64,000 bases of DNA from Bradyrhizobium sp. AZCC 1693 (GTDB taxonomy: Bacteria > Pseudomonadota > Alphaproteobacteria > Rhizobiales > Xanthobacteraceae). The notes under the pieces were generated by a model that searched no databases, had not been told where the DNA came from, and saw only the letters and a list, made by a program, of their open reading frames with translations. The translations under genes and the position numbers were made by a program. Positions within the stretch are counted from its first letter, which is position 1; every line of letters starts with the position of its first letter. The stretch lies in the NCBI RefSeq assembly GCF_036924745.1, contig NZ_JAZHSD010000001.1:682001-746000 (forward strand), written 5' to 3'. Of the stretch, positions 19,207 to 28,442 are shown in pieces.

Positions 19207-21186
19207 TCACAGCCCCGTCGAAGCCTCGATCCGGAACTGCGCCAGCGCGAGGAGCGGATCGGTCTTCAGCATCTGGAATAGCTGCATCGCCGGCACCTTG
19301 CCGAGCGGCGTGAGCTTGATGACCAGCGTTTGCCCCGGGCTCTCGACAAAACGTGCGAGCGCCTGCACGGCGGCCTCTGCATCGGGATTAGCCGAGGCCA
19401 CGTGCTGGCTGCTGGCCATGATGTTTTCGACGATCGCCTTCCGCGCCGCGTCGCGGCTCACGTTCTGAGCGCGGGCGTATTGAACCACCCCGAGATCGAC
19501 GCTGCCCAGATCGCGCAGCGTCAGCTCGATCGCGCCGGCTTCGATCTGCGCCGCTGCTCCGATCGCCTGCGCCGCGTTGGCCGAAAATACCTGCCGCGGC
19601 ACGTTGGCGAGCGCGATCCGCGCGGATGCTTTCACGAGCCCGCCGATCTCGAGCTTCGGGACGTCGACAACGAAGCTGCGAGCCGCCTCGGTCCATTCCG
19701 CGCCGATATCGCCATCGGCCGAAAGCGTATCCAGCCCGGCCGCGACGAGCGTTTTCATCGAAGGATCGGTCGCATCGACCGGCGTGGTTATTTTCGCGGT
19801 CAGGCGCACCTTGCTCGGAATGGGGCCGACAAATTGTCCCCAGTTCACGTCGAAACCGTCGAGGTTGACGAACTTGCCGGTGTTCTTGAAGGGCGCCGTC
19901 ACGCCCTTGATCTCGACGCCCTGGATCAGCGGAAACAGCCCTGCGATCAGTTCGGGCGAGGGCGGTTGTCCAGGGCCCGCGAACTGCGCCGAGATCCGCA
20001 TGAAGTTGGCGATATCCAGCGATTTCAGCGCGAAGCGTCCGAGCTTGAGGGGTCCTTTCGGCGTGCCCGTATCAAGCCCCTCGACTGCGAACTCGCCGAC
20101 CTTGCCGTCTTCCAGGTTGAACCTGATGGCCGCGAGCTTGAACGGGCCCTGGGGTGTTTCGGCCGAAAGGCCACGCATCTCGGCCGTCCCGATCCGCATG
20201 CTCTCATAGATCGTGGCCACCTTCTCCATCAGCTCGCGCGTTTGCGCAGGCGATGGCGGAGCAGTTCCGGCCGCCTGCAGCGCCGTAAGCAATGCGGGAA
20301 ATTGCAGCCGCGACGGCCGTGCGCCGACTTCATCGAGCGCCATCTCGTCGACGCGCATGCGCAGGCCTAGCGCCGAAGTGACGGTGTAGGGACCGGCCGT
20401 CGTCTTGCCGTAGAGGCGGTAGTATTGACCGTCATTCGCCTTTTGTGGATCGAGAACCGCGGCGACAGCAGCCGCATCGAAATCACGCGAGGCGAGATTG
20501 AGGATTTCGCCAGTCATCTTGTCGGGCTTGCCGGCCTGCTGCGTGTTGACGGTAAAGTCGGCCCGCTCGACCTGCATGGTGGCGATCTTGCCGGCCTTGA
20601 TGTCCCGCAGTGCCGTCCCCGAATAGGTGAACTCGCCCGACATGGGCGCGCCGAAGTCGATCGTTCCTGTGACGCGCGGAGCTTCGAGCGATGTCACCGA
20701 GACGGATGCGAATTGCTCCAGCGCGGACCGATACGCGTCGATGACGGATGCGGAGGCCTGGGGCCGTTGCAGGCTCGCCGGACCGGAGTAATCCTTCATG
20801 ACGAGCCGCGGCACCTTGTAGGCGATATTCCCGCGTCCGGCACCCGCGATGCTGACGCCGATCTCGGTGTCCGTCGCTTCGATGCTGTCGGCCGAGAGCC
20901 GGCCCGTATCCGGCTGACCGACACCCAAGGCGACGACGCTGGCAATCTTCATGGTGACCGGCGGCTGGGTGGCCGATTCGGTCTTGATGTCGGCGATGGT
21001 GACGGTTCGGCTCTTCAGGTCGAACGACACCTTGCCGTGGCTTGCCTTGCCGCCGCCGGCTCTGAGTTGCTCGAACGCGGCCTCGACCTCGCTCGTGATC
21101 CGGTGCTGCGTGTAAAACTCGAAGCCGAAGACGCCACCCACCGCGATCACGACCGCAGCGGCCAGACCCATCAGTATCTTTACCAT
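19207..21186 (-). CDS. large envelope protein with one N-terminal membrane anchor
   Basis: A 659-residue protein with an N-terminal transmembrane anchor (VKILMGLAAAVVIAVGGVFG, residues 2-21). The long periplasmic region is rich in short strands, with repeated phrases such as GKASHGKVSFDLKSRTVTIA and LKLGRFALKSLDI. The layout resembles DUF945 or AsmA-like proteins that span or organise the envelope, but I cannot place it firmly. ATG 21186 has CCGGAG upstream. Its stop faces the aspS stop 13 bp away, and its start faces maeB across 259 bp containing an aspS-like fossil, so it may have been inserted between the two. Confidence 0.75.
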   Translation of the reverse strand: MVKILMGLAAAVVIAVGGVFGFEFYTQHRITSEVEAAFEQLRAGGGKASHGKVSFDLKSRTVTIADIKTESATQPPVTMKIASVVALGVGQPDTGRLSADSIEATDTEIGVSIAGAGRGNIAYKVPRLVMKDYSGPASLQRPQASASVIDAYRSALEQFASVSVTSLEAPRVTGTIDFGAPMSGEFTYSGTALRDIKAGKIATMQVERADFTVNTQQAGKPDKMTGEILNLASRDFDAAAVAAVLDPQKANDGQYYRLYGKTTAGPYTVTSALGLRMRVDEMALDEVGARPSRLQFPALLTALQAAGTAPPSPAQTRELMEKVATIYESMRIGTAEMRGLSAETPQGPFKLAAIRFNLEDGKVGEFAVEGLDTGTPKGPLKLGRFALKSLDIANFMRISAQFAGPGQPPSPELIAGLFPLIQGVEIKGVTAPFKNTGKFVNLDGFDVNWGQFVGPIPSKVRLTAKITTPVDATDPSMKTLVAAGLDTLSADGDIGAEWTEAARSFVVDVPKLEIGGLVKASARIALANVPRQVFSANAAQAIGAAAQIEAGAIELTLRDLGSVDLGVVQYARAQNVSRDAARKAIVENIMASSQHVASANPDAEAAVQALARFVESPGQTLVIKLTPLGKVPAMQLFQMLKTDPLLALAQFRIEASTGL

Positions 21187-21301
21187 TAGTTGTGCTCCGG
21201 ACGCCGACATTCGCGGGAGGCAAAATTGCCATATGTCGGTCAAGGGGACGGGGTAGGGAGGATAATATGCTACCGGCTTTGCCGCTTTGCGTCGATGCCT
21301 C

Positions 21302-21382
21302 CTGTTGATGGGACCGCTCTCGGATATTGCATCCGAGCGGTTGCCCGTGCTTCACATCCGGCTCAATCTGCCGCAAAACTAA
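21302..21382 (+). pseudogene. fossil of an aspS 3' end
   Basis: Frame 21302-21382 reads LLMGPLSDIASERL then [12 protein letters not shown] and stop. It aligns without gaps to the last 26 codons of aspS ([26 protein letters not shown]) with 14 identities. Eighteen bases, ATCCGGCTCAATCTGCCG, are identical in both. Upstream, GTCGAT matches the aspS Val-Asp codons but is out of frame. No start or RBS serves it, so it is a relic of a duplication or insertion event. Confidence 0.7.
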
Positions 21383-21445
21383 CGGTTCGAATGAAGACCG
21401 GCCTCGGCACGTAATTCGGGGTCGAGAAAGCCCGTGGGGGAGTGC

Positions 21446-23755
21446 ATGTCGTCCTATTCTGAAGATCTCCGCTCCGCGGCGCTTGCGTATCACCGGCTGC
21501 CGCGCCCGGGTAAACTCGAGATCCAGGCGACCAAGCCGCTCGCCAACCAGCGCGACCTCGCGCTGGCCTATTCGCCCGGCGTCGCTGCGGCCTGCACCGA
21601 AATCGCCAACAATCCGGCCGAAGCGGCGTCGCTGACCTCCCGGGCCAATCTGGTCGCTGTGGTCTCCAACGGTACCGCGGTGTTGGGGCTTGGCAATATC
21701 GGCCCGCTCGCCTCCAAGCCCGTCATGGAAGGCAAGGCGGTCCTGTTCAAGAAATTCGCCGGGATTGACGTCTTCGACATCGAAATCGCCGCCGACACCA
21801 TCGAGCGCGTGGTCGAGACGGTGGCGGCGCTGGAGCCGACCTTCGGCGGCATCAACCTCGAGGACATCAAGGGTCCGGAGTGCTTTGAGATCGAGGCGCA
21901 GCTCAAGGAGCGCATGAAGATCCCGGTGTTCCACGACGACCAGCATGGCACGGCCATCATCGTGGGCGCCGCCATCGTCAACGCGTTGCTGCTGAACGGC
22001 AAGAAGCTGGCGGACGTGAAGATCGTCTGTTCGGGCGCCGGTGCCGCGGCGATCGCGTGCCTCAACCTGCTGGTCTCGATGGGCGCGCAGCGCAAGAACA
22101 TCTGGGTCTGCGACATCGACGGCGTGGTGCATGAGGGCCGCAACACGCTGATGGACCGCTGGAAGGCGGTCTATGCGCAGAAGACCAATGCCCGCGTGCT
22201 GGCGGACGTGATCGGCGGCGCGGATATTTTCCTGGGGGTTTCCGCGCCCAACGTGCTCAAGCCCGAGATGGTCCAGTCGATGGCGGACCAGCCGCTGGTG
22301 ATGGCGCTGGCCAATCCGAACCCCGAAATCATGCCGGACGAGGCGCGAAAGGCGCGCCCCGACGCGATGATCTGCACCGGGCGTTCCGACTTCCCGAACC
22401 AGGTCAACAACGTCCTGTGCTTCCCGTTCATCTTCCGCGGCGCGCTCGACGTCGGCGCCACCGGGATCAACGAGGAAATGAAACATGCGGCCGTCGAGGC
22501 GATCGCGCAGCTCGCGCGCGATCCGCCGTCGGACGCCGTGGCCCGCGGGTTTGACAGCGGTGAGACGCAGGGGTTCGGGCCGGGCTCGCTGATTCCGAGC
22601 CCGTTCGATCCGCGGCTGATCCTGCGCATCGCACCGGCGGTGGCGAAAGCTGCGATGGAATCCGGTGTGGCGACGCGCCCGATCAAGAATTTCGACGAAT
22701 ATACCGCGCTCCTGGAACGCTTTGCGTTCCGTTCCGGCCTCGTCATGAAGCCGGTGTTCGCCAAGGCCAAGACCCAGCCGGTCCGCGTGATCTATGCCGA
22801 GGGTGAGGACGAGCGCGTGCTGCGCGCCACGCAGGTCGTGCTGGAGGAAAAACTGGCGCGGCCGATCCTGGTCGGCCGCCCCTCCGTCGTCGAGGCAAGG
22901 CTCAAGCGGTTCGGCCTCTCGATCAAGGCCGGGCGGGATTTCGATCTCGTCAATCCCGAGGACGATCCGCGCTATCGGTCCTATGTGCAGACCTATATCG
23001 ACGTCGCCGGAAGGCGCGGCGTCACGCCTGAGGCCGCGCGCACCGTGGTCCGCACCAACAACACCGTGATCGCAGCACTTGCGGTAATGCGCGGCGAGGC
23101 CGATGCCATGATCTGCGGTGTCGAAGGCCGCTACATGAGCCATCTGCGCCATGTCCGAGAGATCATCGGCTTCCTGCCCGGCGTCAGCGATTTTGCGGCG
23201 CTGTCGATGATGATCACCAGCAAGGGTTCCTATTTCATCGCCGACACCCAGGTGCGTCCGAACCCGAGCGCCGAGGAACTCGCGGAAGTGGCGTCGCTGG
23301 CGGCAAACCATGTGCAGCGGTTCGCCATGAAGCCGCGCGTCGCCTTCGTGTCACATTCCGACTTCGGAAGTTATGATACCGACTCCTCGCGCAAGATGCG
23401 CCGCGCCACCGCGCTTCTGAATGAAAAGCATCCGGAGATCGAGGCCGATGGCGAGATGCAGGGCGATACCGCGCTCTCGGCGGCTGCGCGAAAACTCGTG
23501 CTGCCGCATTCCAACCTGGAAGGCGATGCCAACATCCTGATCATGCCGAACCTCGACACCGCCAACGTCGCCTACCAGATGATCAAGACGCTGGCGGATG
23601 CGCTGCCGGTTGGGCCGATCCTGATCGGGCCGGCGCGTCCGGCGCATATCCTCACCCCGGGGGTGACGGCGCGCGGCGTGCTCAACATGACGGCGGTGGC
23701 CGCCGTCGAAGCCCAGGAGCGCGCCGGCCGTCAGCAGCCGACCCTGTTTGGATAG
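21446..23755 (+). CDS. maeB: NADP-dependent malic enzyme, MaeB type (malic domain plus PTA domain)
   Basis: A 769-residue enzyme converting malate to pyruvate and CO2 with reduction of NAD(P). The N-terminal malic enzyme part (about residues 1-430) has [44 protein letters not shown] and [13 protein letters not shown]. The C-terminal third (about 440-769) is a phosphotransacetylase-like domain, probably regulatory through acetyl-CoA, ending in PLDL-type strands and [11 protein letters not shown] 21446 has GGGGGAG upstream. In rhizobia such enzymes feed acetyl-CoA formation during growth on dicarboxylates. Confidence 0.95.
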   Translation: MSSYSEDLRSAALAYHRLPRPGKLEIQATKPLANQRDLALAYSPGVAAACTEIANNPAEAASLTSRANLVAVVSNGTAVLGLGNIGPLASKPVMEGKAVLFKKFAGIDVFDIEIAADTIERVVETVAALEPTFGGINLEDIKGPECFEIEAQLKERMKIPVFHDDQHGTAIIVGAAIVNALLLNGKKLADVKIVCSGAGAAAIACLNLLVSMGAQRKNIWVCDIDGVVHEGRNTLMDRWKAVYAQKTNARVLADVIGGADIFLGVSAPNVLKPEMVQSMADQPLVMALANPNPEIMPDEARKARPDAMICTGRSDFPNQVNNVLCFPFIFRGALDVGATGINEEMKHAAVEAIAQLARDPPSDAVARGFDSGETQGFGPGSLIPSPFDPRLILRIAPAVAKAAMESGVATRPIKNFDEYTALLERFAFRSGLVMKPVFAKAKTQPVRVIYAEGEDERVLRATQVVLEEKLARPILVGRPSVVEARLKRFGLSIKAGRDFDLVNPEDDPRYRSYVQTYIDVAGRRGVTPEAARTVVRTNNTVIAALAVMRGEADAMICGVEGRYMSHLRHVREIIGFLPGVSDFAALSMMITSKGSYFIADTQVRPNPSAEELAEVASLAANHVQRFAMKPRVAFVSHSDFGSYDTDSSRKMRRATALLNEKHPEIEADGEMQGDTALSAAARKLVLPHSNLEGDANILIMPNLDTANVAYQMIKTLADALPVGPILIGPARPAHILTPGVTARGVLNMTAVAAVEAQERAGRQQPTLFG

Positions 23756-23853
23756 AGCGGGCTCTGATTGAATCAGAACCCTTCTAGTCTTTTGTTTTGA
23801 CGCGTTTTCTCTGCGCGGAATGTATCTGCGCTCGAAAACGCTATGGCCAAAAA
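23756..23853. repeat. intergenic repeat (type B) with terminator-like palindrome
   Basis: Starts GAGCGGGCTCTGATTGAATC, includes the inner palindrome CTGATT-GAATCAG, and continues TTTTGTTTTGACGCGTTTTC to GCTCGAAAACGCTATGG, with GCGTTTTC and GAAAACGC as a second inverted pair. A related palindromic unit is at 46236-46270. It follows the maeB stop directly, so it may double as its terminator. The rest of the gap up to 24011 shows no gene. Confidence 0.6.
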
Positions 23854-24011
23854 AGGGCCTTGGTTCTGCTTCTATCAGAAGGTCAGGTTAGGTCCGCGCA
23901 GGCTCCCGCGCGGATGGTTTCGATTTGAGCGTTTGAAAAGCGGAGGCGAAACGCCCATAATCGTTTCGCGCCGCCTGCTATCTTTGCATGCCATTGAGTG
24001 AGGCCGATCCC

Positions 24012-24464
24012 ATGCCAGCGTTAGTTACCTTCGGGCGAGTCCTGTTCGCCGTGCTCTTCATGTACACGGGAGCGACCAAGCTGTTCGCGGTTCAGCAGAC
24101 GGCGGACTTCATTGCAACCAAGGTGGCCATCCCGGCGATGCTCGCGCCCTATACCTCGCAGCTCGAAACCATGACGGGCATGCCGATGCCGCAATTGCTG
24201 GCGCTCGGCGTCGGCGGCTTCGAGATCCTCGCCGGTCTGATGATCGCGGTCAATTTCGGTGCGCGGTTCTTCGCGATTCTGCTGATCTTCTTCGTCATCA
24301 CGACGACCTTCTACTTCCACGATTTCTGGAACCAGCCGGCGCCCGAAAATGCCAAGACCCTGATCGACGCCCTGAAGAACCTGTCGCTCATCGGCGCGCT
24401 ATTCATGATCGCAGGCTACGGCCGCGGGCCGCGGCCGAATGAACCGGCTTACGGGGACATGTAG
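24012..24464 (+). CDS. DoxX family membrane protein
   Basis: A 150-residue protein with four hydrophobic helices, typical of the DoxX/DoxD-like family. FGRVLFAVLFMYTGATKLF forms the first helix, with the conserved small-residue turn, and a GGFEILAGLMIAVNFGARF segment follows near residues 70-90. Some family members are linked to thiosulfate:quinone oxidoreduction or redox stress, but most are uncharacterised. I choose ATG 24012 over ATG 23988 because of GTGAGG upstream and the better helix start. It appears to be a single-gene unit. Confidence 0.82.
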   Translation: MPALVTFGRVLFAVLFMYTGATKLFAVQQTADFIATKVAIPAMLAPYTSQLETMTGMPMPQLLALGVGGFEILAGLMIAVNFGARFFAILLIFFVITTTFYFHDFWNQPAPENAKTLIDALKNLSLIGALFMIAGYGRGPRPNEPAYGDM

Positions 24465-24534
24465 TCCAGACGCAGGCGACGGCCACCGTCTGGGCCGCGC
24501 ATTCATTTACCGCTTTACGGGACGTCTGAAGAAT

Positions 24535-25953
24535 TCAGAAATTCCGGATCGTAATGCGTGAACCGTCGGGTGTCGCGGCCACGTTCTGCACCGGCGCGAC
24601 CTGCTCGATCTGCGCGGTGCGTGCCGCTACTCTCCGCGCCTGCAGCCATTGCGGGAACCACATCGCGATGGCGGGGAAGATCAGCACCAGCGCCACGCAG
24701 ACGCATTGGATCACCATGAAGTCGGCCATGCCGCGGTAGATCAGCCGCAGATTCCATTCTTTGACGACCTGCTTGAGATAATAGGCCGACATCGCGACAG
24801 GCGGGGACAGGAACGCCGTCTGCAGCACGACCGCGACGATGCAGCCGAACCAGACCATGTCGTAATCGAGGCCCTTGGCCACCGGCGCCAGCATCGGCAG
24901 GAAGATGAAGACGATGGCCGGCCATTCGAATGGCCAGCCGAGCAGGAATATCAGGGTCAGGAGCAGGGACATCGTGCCCCAGGGCGGTAGCGGCGAAGCC
25001 AGCAAGGCCTTGGTCATCCAGGTCGCCGTGCCGAGCCATGCGAAGACGGCGCCGAACACGTTGGACGCGACCGCGAGCAACAGCACCATGCTGGTCGTCG
25101 CCAGCGTGGCGTAGCAGGCGTCCAGCAGGCCGCGCCATGTGAACTTGCCATACGCCATGACGAGGATGATCGCCCCCAAAGCGCCGAACGCCGCGGCTTC
25201 CGCGGCCGTCGTGATTCCGGCGAGGATGGCGCCGAGCGTCACGATCGTCAGCACGGTCACCGGCACCAGACCGACCAGGCATTCCCACAGCACGATCCGC
25301 ATCGAATCCGGCCGCTCCTCGACCGGCACCGGCGGGCCAAGCTTAGGATTGAAGTGGCAGCGGATCAGGGTGTAGGCGATAAACATCGCGGACAGCAGGA
25401 AACCCGGGCCGAAGGCTGCCGCATAGAGATCGATGATCGAGATATCGAGCACCGGCGCCATCACGACCAGCATCACGGACGGCGGGATCAGGATGCCGAG
25501 CGTGCCACCGGCGGCGATGGCGCCGGCCGACATCCGCACATCATAACCCGAGCGGATCATCATCGGCCCGGCCATGATGCCGAGCAGCGCGACGGTTGCG
25601 CCGACGGTTCCGGCGGCGATCCCGAACAGCGTCGCCGTGAGAATGACGACCACGTAGAGTGCGCCCTTGAGCGGCGCAAACAGATCGCGGAACGCCTTGA
25701 ACAGCCGTTCCATGAGTCCGGCCTGATCGCAGATGAAGCCCATCAGAACGAACATCGGTACCGCGACGAGTTCGTCCTGCTTCATGAGGCCGATGGTCTG
25801 CAGGTAGGCGAGGTTGAAGACGCGCTCGCCCATGCCGGCATAGCCGAACATCAGCGCCAGGAAGAGCAGCGTGAAGCTGATCGGCAGGCCGATGAAGATC
25901 GCTCCCAGCATCACCAGGAGCATGGCAAGTCCGAGAAGCTCGAGTCCGGTCAT
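24535..25953 (-). CDS. TRAP transporter large permease (DctM)
   Basis: A 472-residue inner-membrane protein with about 12 helices, the ion-coupled translocation subunit of a tripartite ATP-independent periplasmic transporter. Family features are GLPISFTLLFLALMFGY near the N-terminus, GAIAAGGTLGILIPPSVMLV (near residue 150) and FLGWPFEWPAIVFIFLPML-like segments. The C-terminal 40 residues form a soluble tail. Its start overlaps the stop of the DctQ gene by four bases. The ligand is set by the binding protein and is not known. The sequence resembles the mannitol/chloroaromatic-type permeases by naming convention only. Confidence 0.93.
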   Translation of the reverse strand: MTGLELLGLAMLLVMLGAIFIGLPISFTLLFLALMFGYAGMGERVFNLAYLQTIGLMKQDELVAVPMFVLMGFICDQAGLMERLFKAFRDLFAPLKGALYVVVILTATLFGIAAGTVGATVALLGIMAGPMMIRSGYDVRMSAGAIAAGGTLGILIPPSVMLVVMAPVLDISIIDLYAAAFGPGFLLSAMFIAYTLIRCHFNPKLGPPVPVEERPDSMRIVLWECLVGLVPVTVLTIVTLGAILAGITTAAEAAAFGALGAIILVMAYGKFTWRGLLDACYATLATTSMVLLLAVASNVFGAVFAWLGTATWMTKALLASPLPPWGTMSLLLTLIFLLGWPFEWPAIVFIFLPMLAPVAKGLDYDMVWFGCIVAVVLQTAFLSPPVAMSAYYLKQVVKEWNLRLIYRGMADFMVIQCVCVALVLIFPAIAMWFPQWLQARRVAARTAQIEQVAPVQNVAATPDGSRITIRNF

Positions 25954-26543
25954 ATCTCGATCTTTTCCTTGTGTGCGAACTCACGCCCGAACCGGACCTG
26001 GTACCAGCACTTCAGCACCTCGGACACGCCCTGGATCATGAGCAGAATGGCTGCCAGAGGGATCGTGGCCCGAAACGGCCACATGATCGCGCGCCACACG
26101 CTTTCCTGCGATCGTTCGCCGGTCTCGTAGGAATGCCAGGCGTCATCCCAGCTGATCAGCATGAAAATGATCATGGCGGGATAGAAAAGGAACAGGTAGG
26201 AGACCAGGTCGACGATGCCCTTTGTCCGCTCCGAGTAATTCTCCCAATAGATGTCGGTGCGAACGTGCGCGCCCTTCAAGAGCGCGTAGCCGGCTCCCAG
26301 CATGAAGGCCGCGCCGTTGACCATGAAGCTCGATTCATAGACCCAAATGGTCGGCGCGCCGAACCCGTAGCGCATGACGACCTCGTAGGAGATGGTCACG
26401 ACCAGGAACAACATCGACATGGCGATCAGCTTGCCGGTCACGTCCGTAAAGCGGTCGATCACGCGAATGATGGCGTAGAACGCGCGCGGGAATTCACCGC
26501 CCGGATGGCCCGGGACCGAAGCACTTGTAGCACCCGACGACAT
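25950..26543 (-). CDS. TRAP transporter small permease (DctQ)
   Basis: A 197-residue protein with four transmembrane helices, the small membrane subunit that pairs with DctM. YEVVMRYGFGAPTIWVYESSF (abridged) near residue 55 matches the family core (VxxRY..W..E). It overlaps dctM by ATGA, so subunit ratios are probably set by coupling. It lies 72 bp after the binding-protein gene, with a strong hairpin in that gap. Confidence 0.92.
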   Translation of the reverse strand: MSSGATSASVPGHPGGEFPRAFYAIIRVIDRFTDVTGKLIAMSMLFLVVTISYEVVMRYGFGAPTIWVYESSFMVNGAAFMLGAGYALLKGAHVRTDIYWENYSERTKGIVDLVSYLFLFYPAMIIFMLISWDDAWHSYETGERSQESVWRAIMWPFRATIPLAAILLMIQGVSEVLKCWYQVRFGREFAHKEKIEI

Positions 26544-26564
26544 GATCGCTTCTCCTCAGACAGT

Positions 26565-26592
26565 GCTGGCGTCCGCACTGCCGGACGCCAGC
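26565..26592 (-). promoter_or_regulatory. intercistronic hairpin between the TRAP binding protein and DctQ
   Basis: GCTGGCGTCCG (26565-26575) and CGGACGCCAGC (26582-26592) form a perfect 11-bp stem with a six-base loop. No T run follows on the minus strand. Such hairpins often stabilise the 5' cistron or cause partial termination, so that the periplasmic binding protein is made in excess over the permease subunits. Confidence 0.6.
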
Positions 26593-26615
26593 AGCTCCGC
26601 TTCAGTCGAGAGAGA

Positions 26616-27737
26616 TCACTTCTTGGTCAGGTAGATCTTGTTCTTCCAGTAATACTCGCCGGCAAAATTGTACGGCGGGAACCAGGACAGCTTGAAGGGC
26701 ACGATCTGCTCAGCGTAGGCCTTCTGGCTGTCGATGACCTTCCGGTAGAAGGGGTTCTTTGCCGCGTGCTCGGCCTGGATCTTCTCCCACTCGTCGAGGA
26801 AGTTCTTCAGGATCTCGTCGGGTGTACGATGCATCTGCACGCCCGCCTTGATCAGGTCCTGGCAAGCCTGCGCCGTCTCGCGATTGAAGGCGAAGTTGCG
26901 CTGCGTCGTTGCATAGACGCTTGCCACCTTGATGATTTCCTGCAAGTCGGGCGTGAGCTTCTTCCAGACGTCGCCATTGATCATCAGCTGGCCGCCGGTG
27001 ACAGGTTCATGCATGCCCGGCGTGTAGTAATGCTTGGCGACCTGGTGAAGACCGAGCTTCTTGTCTTCCTCGCAGTTGATCCACTCGGCGCCCTCGATCA
27101 CGCCGCGCTCCATCGCCGGCACGATCTCGCCGCCGGGAATGGTGACGACCGACACGCCGAGCCGGCCGTAGGTTTCCGCACCGATGCCGTAGATCCGGTA
27201 CTTCATGCCCTTGAGGTCGGCGAGGCTGTTGATCTCTTTCTTGAACCAGCCCAACCCTTGCGGATAGTCGGTCGGGATCGGGAAGCCGACGACGTTGAGC
27301 CTGAGGACATCGCGGTAGAATTCGTCGAGCAGCTTCATGCCGCCGCCGTCATAGTACCAGGCCCAATAATCCGAACCGTCCATGCCGAACAACGGGCCGT
27401 GAGACATCGGTATCGTCGCGGTATTGCGGCCGAGGATGTAGCCGAACGGTCCCATGCCGACATCGAGAACGTTCTTGGATGTGGCGTCGAACACCTCGAA
27501 CGGCGGCACGATCGCTCCCGCCGGAAGCGTCTCGATCTTGAGGCGTCCGGCCGTCATCTTTTCGACGGTCTCCGCCCACAGCTTGAAGATGAGATGGAAG
27601 TTCGAGGAGGCGGGGTGGGTCGACTGACCCTTCAGCAGTAGCGGCTTTTCAGTGGTTTGAGCGTGAGCCGGCGCAGCAAAGACGGTGACCATTCCAAGAG
27701 TCACCGCTGCAACCATAGTTGAAGCGTACCTCAACAT
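26616..27737 (-). CDS. TRAP transporter substrate-binding protein (DctP family)
   Basis: A 373-residue periplasmic receptor. A clear signal peptide (MLRYASTMVAAVTLGMVTVF to AHA, cut after about residue 26) is followed by the DctP fold. The ligand Arg region KGMKYRIYGIGAETYGRLG lies near residues 178-196 and GVIEGAEWINCEEDKKLGLH follows near 210-230. ATG 27737 has GGGAGGACC upstream. It is the first gene of the dctP-dctQ-dctM operon. The sequence resembles receptors named for mannitol or chloroaromatic acids, but real ligands of this branch are mostly organic or keto acids. Confidence 0.92.
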   Translation of the reverse strand: MLRYASTMVAAVTLGMVTVFAAPAHAQTTEKPLLLKGQSTHPASSNFHLIFKLWAETVEKMTAGRLKIETLPAGAIVPPFEVFDATSKNVLDVGMGPFGYILGRNTATIPMSHGPLFGMDGSDYWAWYYDGGGMKLLDEFYRDVLRLNVVGFPIPTDYPQGLGWFKKEINSLADLKGMKYRIYGIGAETYGRLGVSVVTIPGGEIVPAMERGVIEGAEWINCEEDKKLGLHQVAKHYYTPGMHEPVTGGQLMINGDVWKKLTPDLQEIIKVASVYATTQRNFAFNRETAQACQDLIKAGVQMHRTPDEILKNFLDEWEKIQAEHAAKNPFYRKVIDSQKAYAEQIVPFKLSWFPPYNFAGEYYWKNKIYLTKK

Positions 27738-27865
27738 GTTGTGGTCCTCCCGATGATGATATGTGTCTTTTTTTCTTTTCAGGGTGGAACCGCGCCCGCG
27801 TACTGTCAAGCGACCTGTGGCCGCAGGTGGCTTACGGCTGGCCGATTGCACGAAAGGATGACGCC

Positions 27866-28423
27866 CTACGCGCCGCGCCGCCACGGCGTGACGCTGACTT
27901 CTTGGGCCGGATCGAGCATCTGCGGTTCGCCGGCGCTTAAGCCATGCGCGGCGAGAATTTCCTGCGGCGAGCGCGTGGGCACTCCGGGGAAGCAGGGCTC
28001 GCCGCCGGGCAGGCGGACATGCGACGCTACCGACAGCCAGAACTCGTCGTAGCGGTCCATGAACATGCCGAACACGCCGGGGCCGCCGATCACGGCGACG
28101 GTGCCGGCGTCAACGCCTGCATGATTGCAGGCGGCTTCAAACGAAGCGCCTGCGGGATTCCACAGGGTTGATTTCGGATTGGACGGATCGGGTGCGATCG
28201 CCGCAACTTTGCGCGTCAAAATGACCCGCCTGCGCCGCGGCGAGTTCGGCTGGTCTTCGTAGGAATTGCGGCCGTGCAGGATCAGGTCGGCGCGGTCGAG
28301 GGCGGCGGCGAAGAACGCCTTGTCGCCCTCGAACTTCAATTCGTCAGGCATGACGTTACGCGCATCCGCCAACATGCCGTCGGCGGAGACGATGACGTAG
28401 CCTTCGATACGCAGCGCCGGCAC
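27866..28423 (-). CDS. RibD C-terminal/dihydrofolate-reductase-like protein
   Basis: A 185-residue soluble protein with the RibD_C/DHFR-like fold. The start RIEGYVIVSADGMLADARNV is typical, GRNSYEDQPNSPRRRRVILT matches the strand-turn region that binds NADPH, and VAVIGGPGVFGMFMDRYDEF carries the GG(P/A) motif near residue 113. It may be an NADPH-dependent reductase of unknown substrate; there are no rib genes nearby. The start appears to be GTG at 28423 with a poor ribosome site. Its start lies 19 bp beyond the stop of the deacetylase gene on the same strand, so the two may form an operon. Confidence 0.8.
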   Translation of the reverse strand: MPALRIEGYVIVSADGMLADARNVMPDELKFEGDKAFFAAALDRADLILHGRNSYEDQPNSPRRRRVILTRKVAAIAPDPSNPKSTLWNPAGASFEAACNHAGVDAGTVAVIGGPGVFGMFMDRYDEFWLSVASHVRLPGGEPCFPGVPTRSPQEILAAHGLSAGEPQMLDPAQEVSVTPWRRGA

Positions 28424-28442
28424 GGGTGCGTGTCGCGCCGCG

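Noticed and set aside
20483..23311. 942-codon open frame on the minus strand opposite maeB
   Set aside because: It is the antisense shadow of the well-supported maeB and part of the envelope gene, with His/Arg/Asp-rich composition typical of high-GC antisense frames.
25971..27641. 556-codon plus-strand frame opposite the TRAP genes
   Set aside because: Antisense shadow of dctQ and dctP. No ribosome site or known motif.
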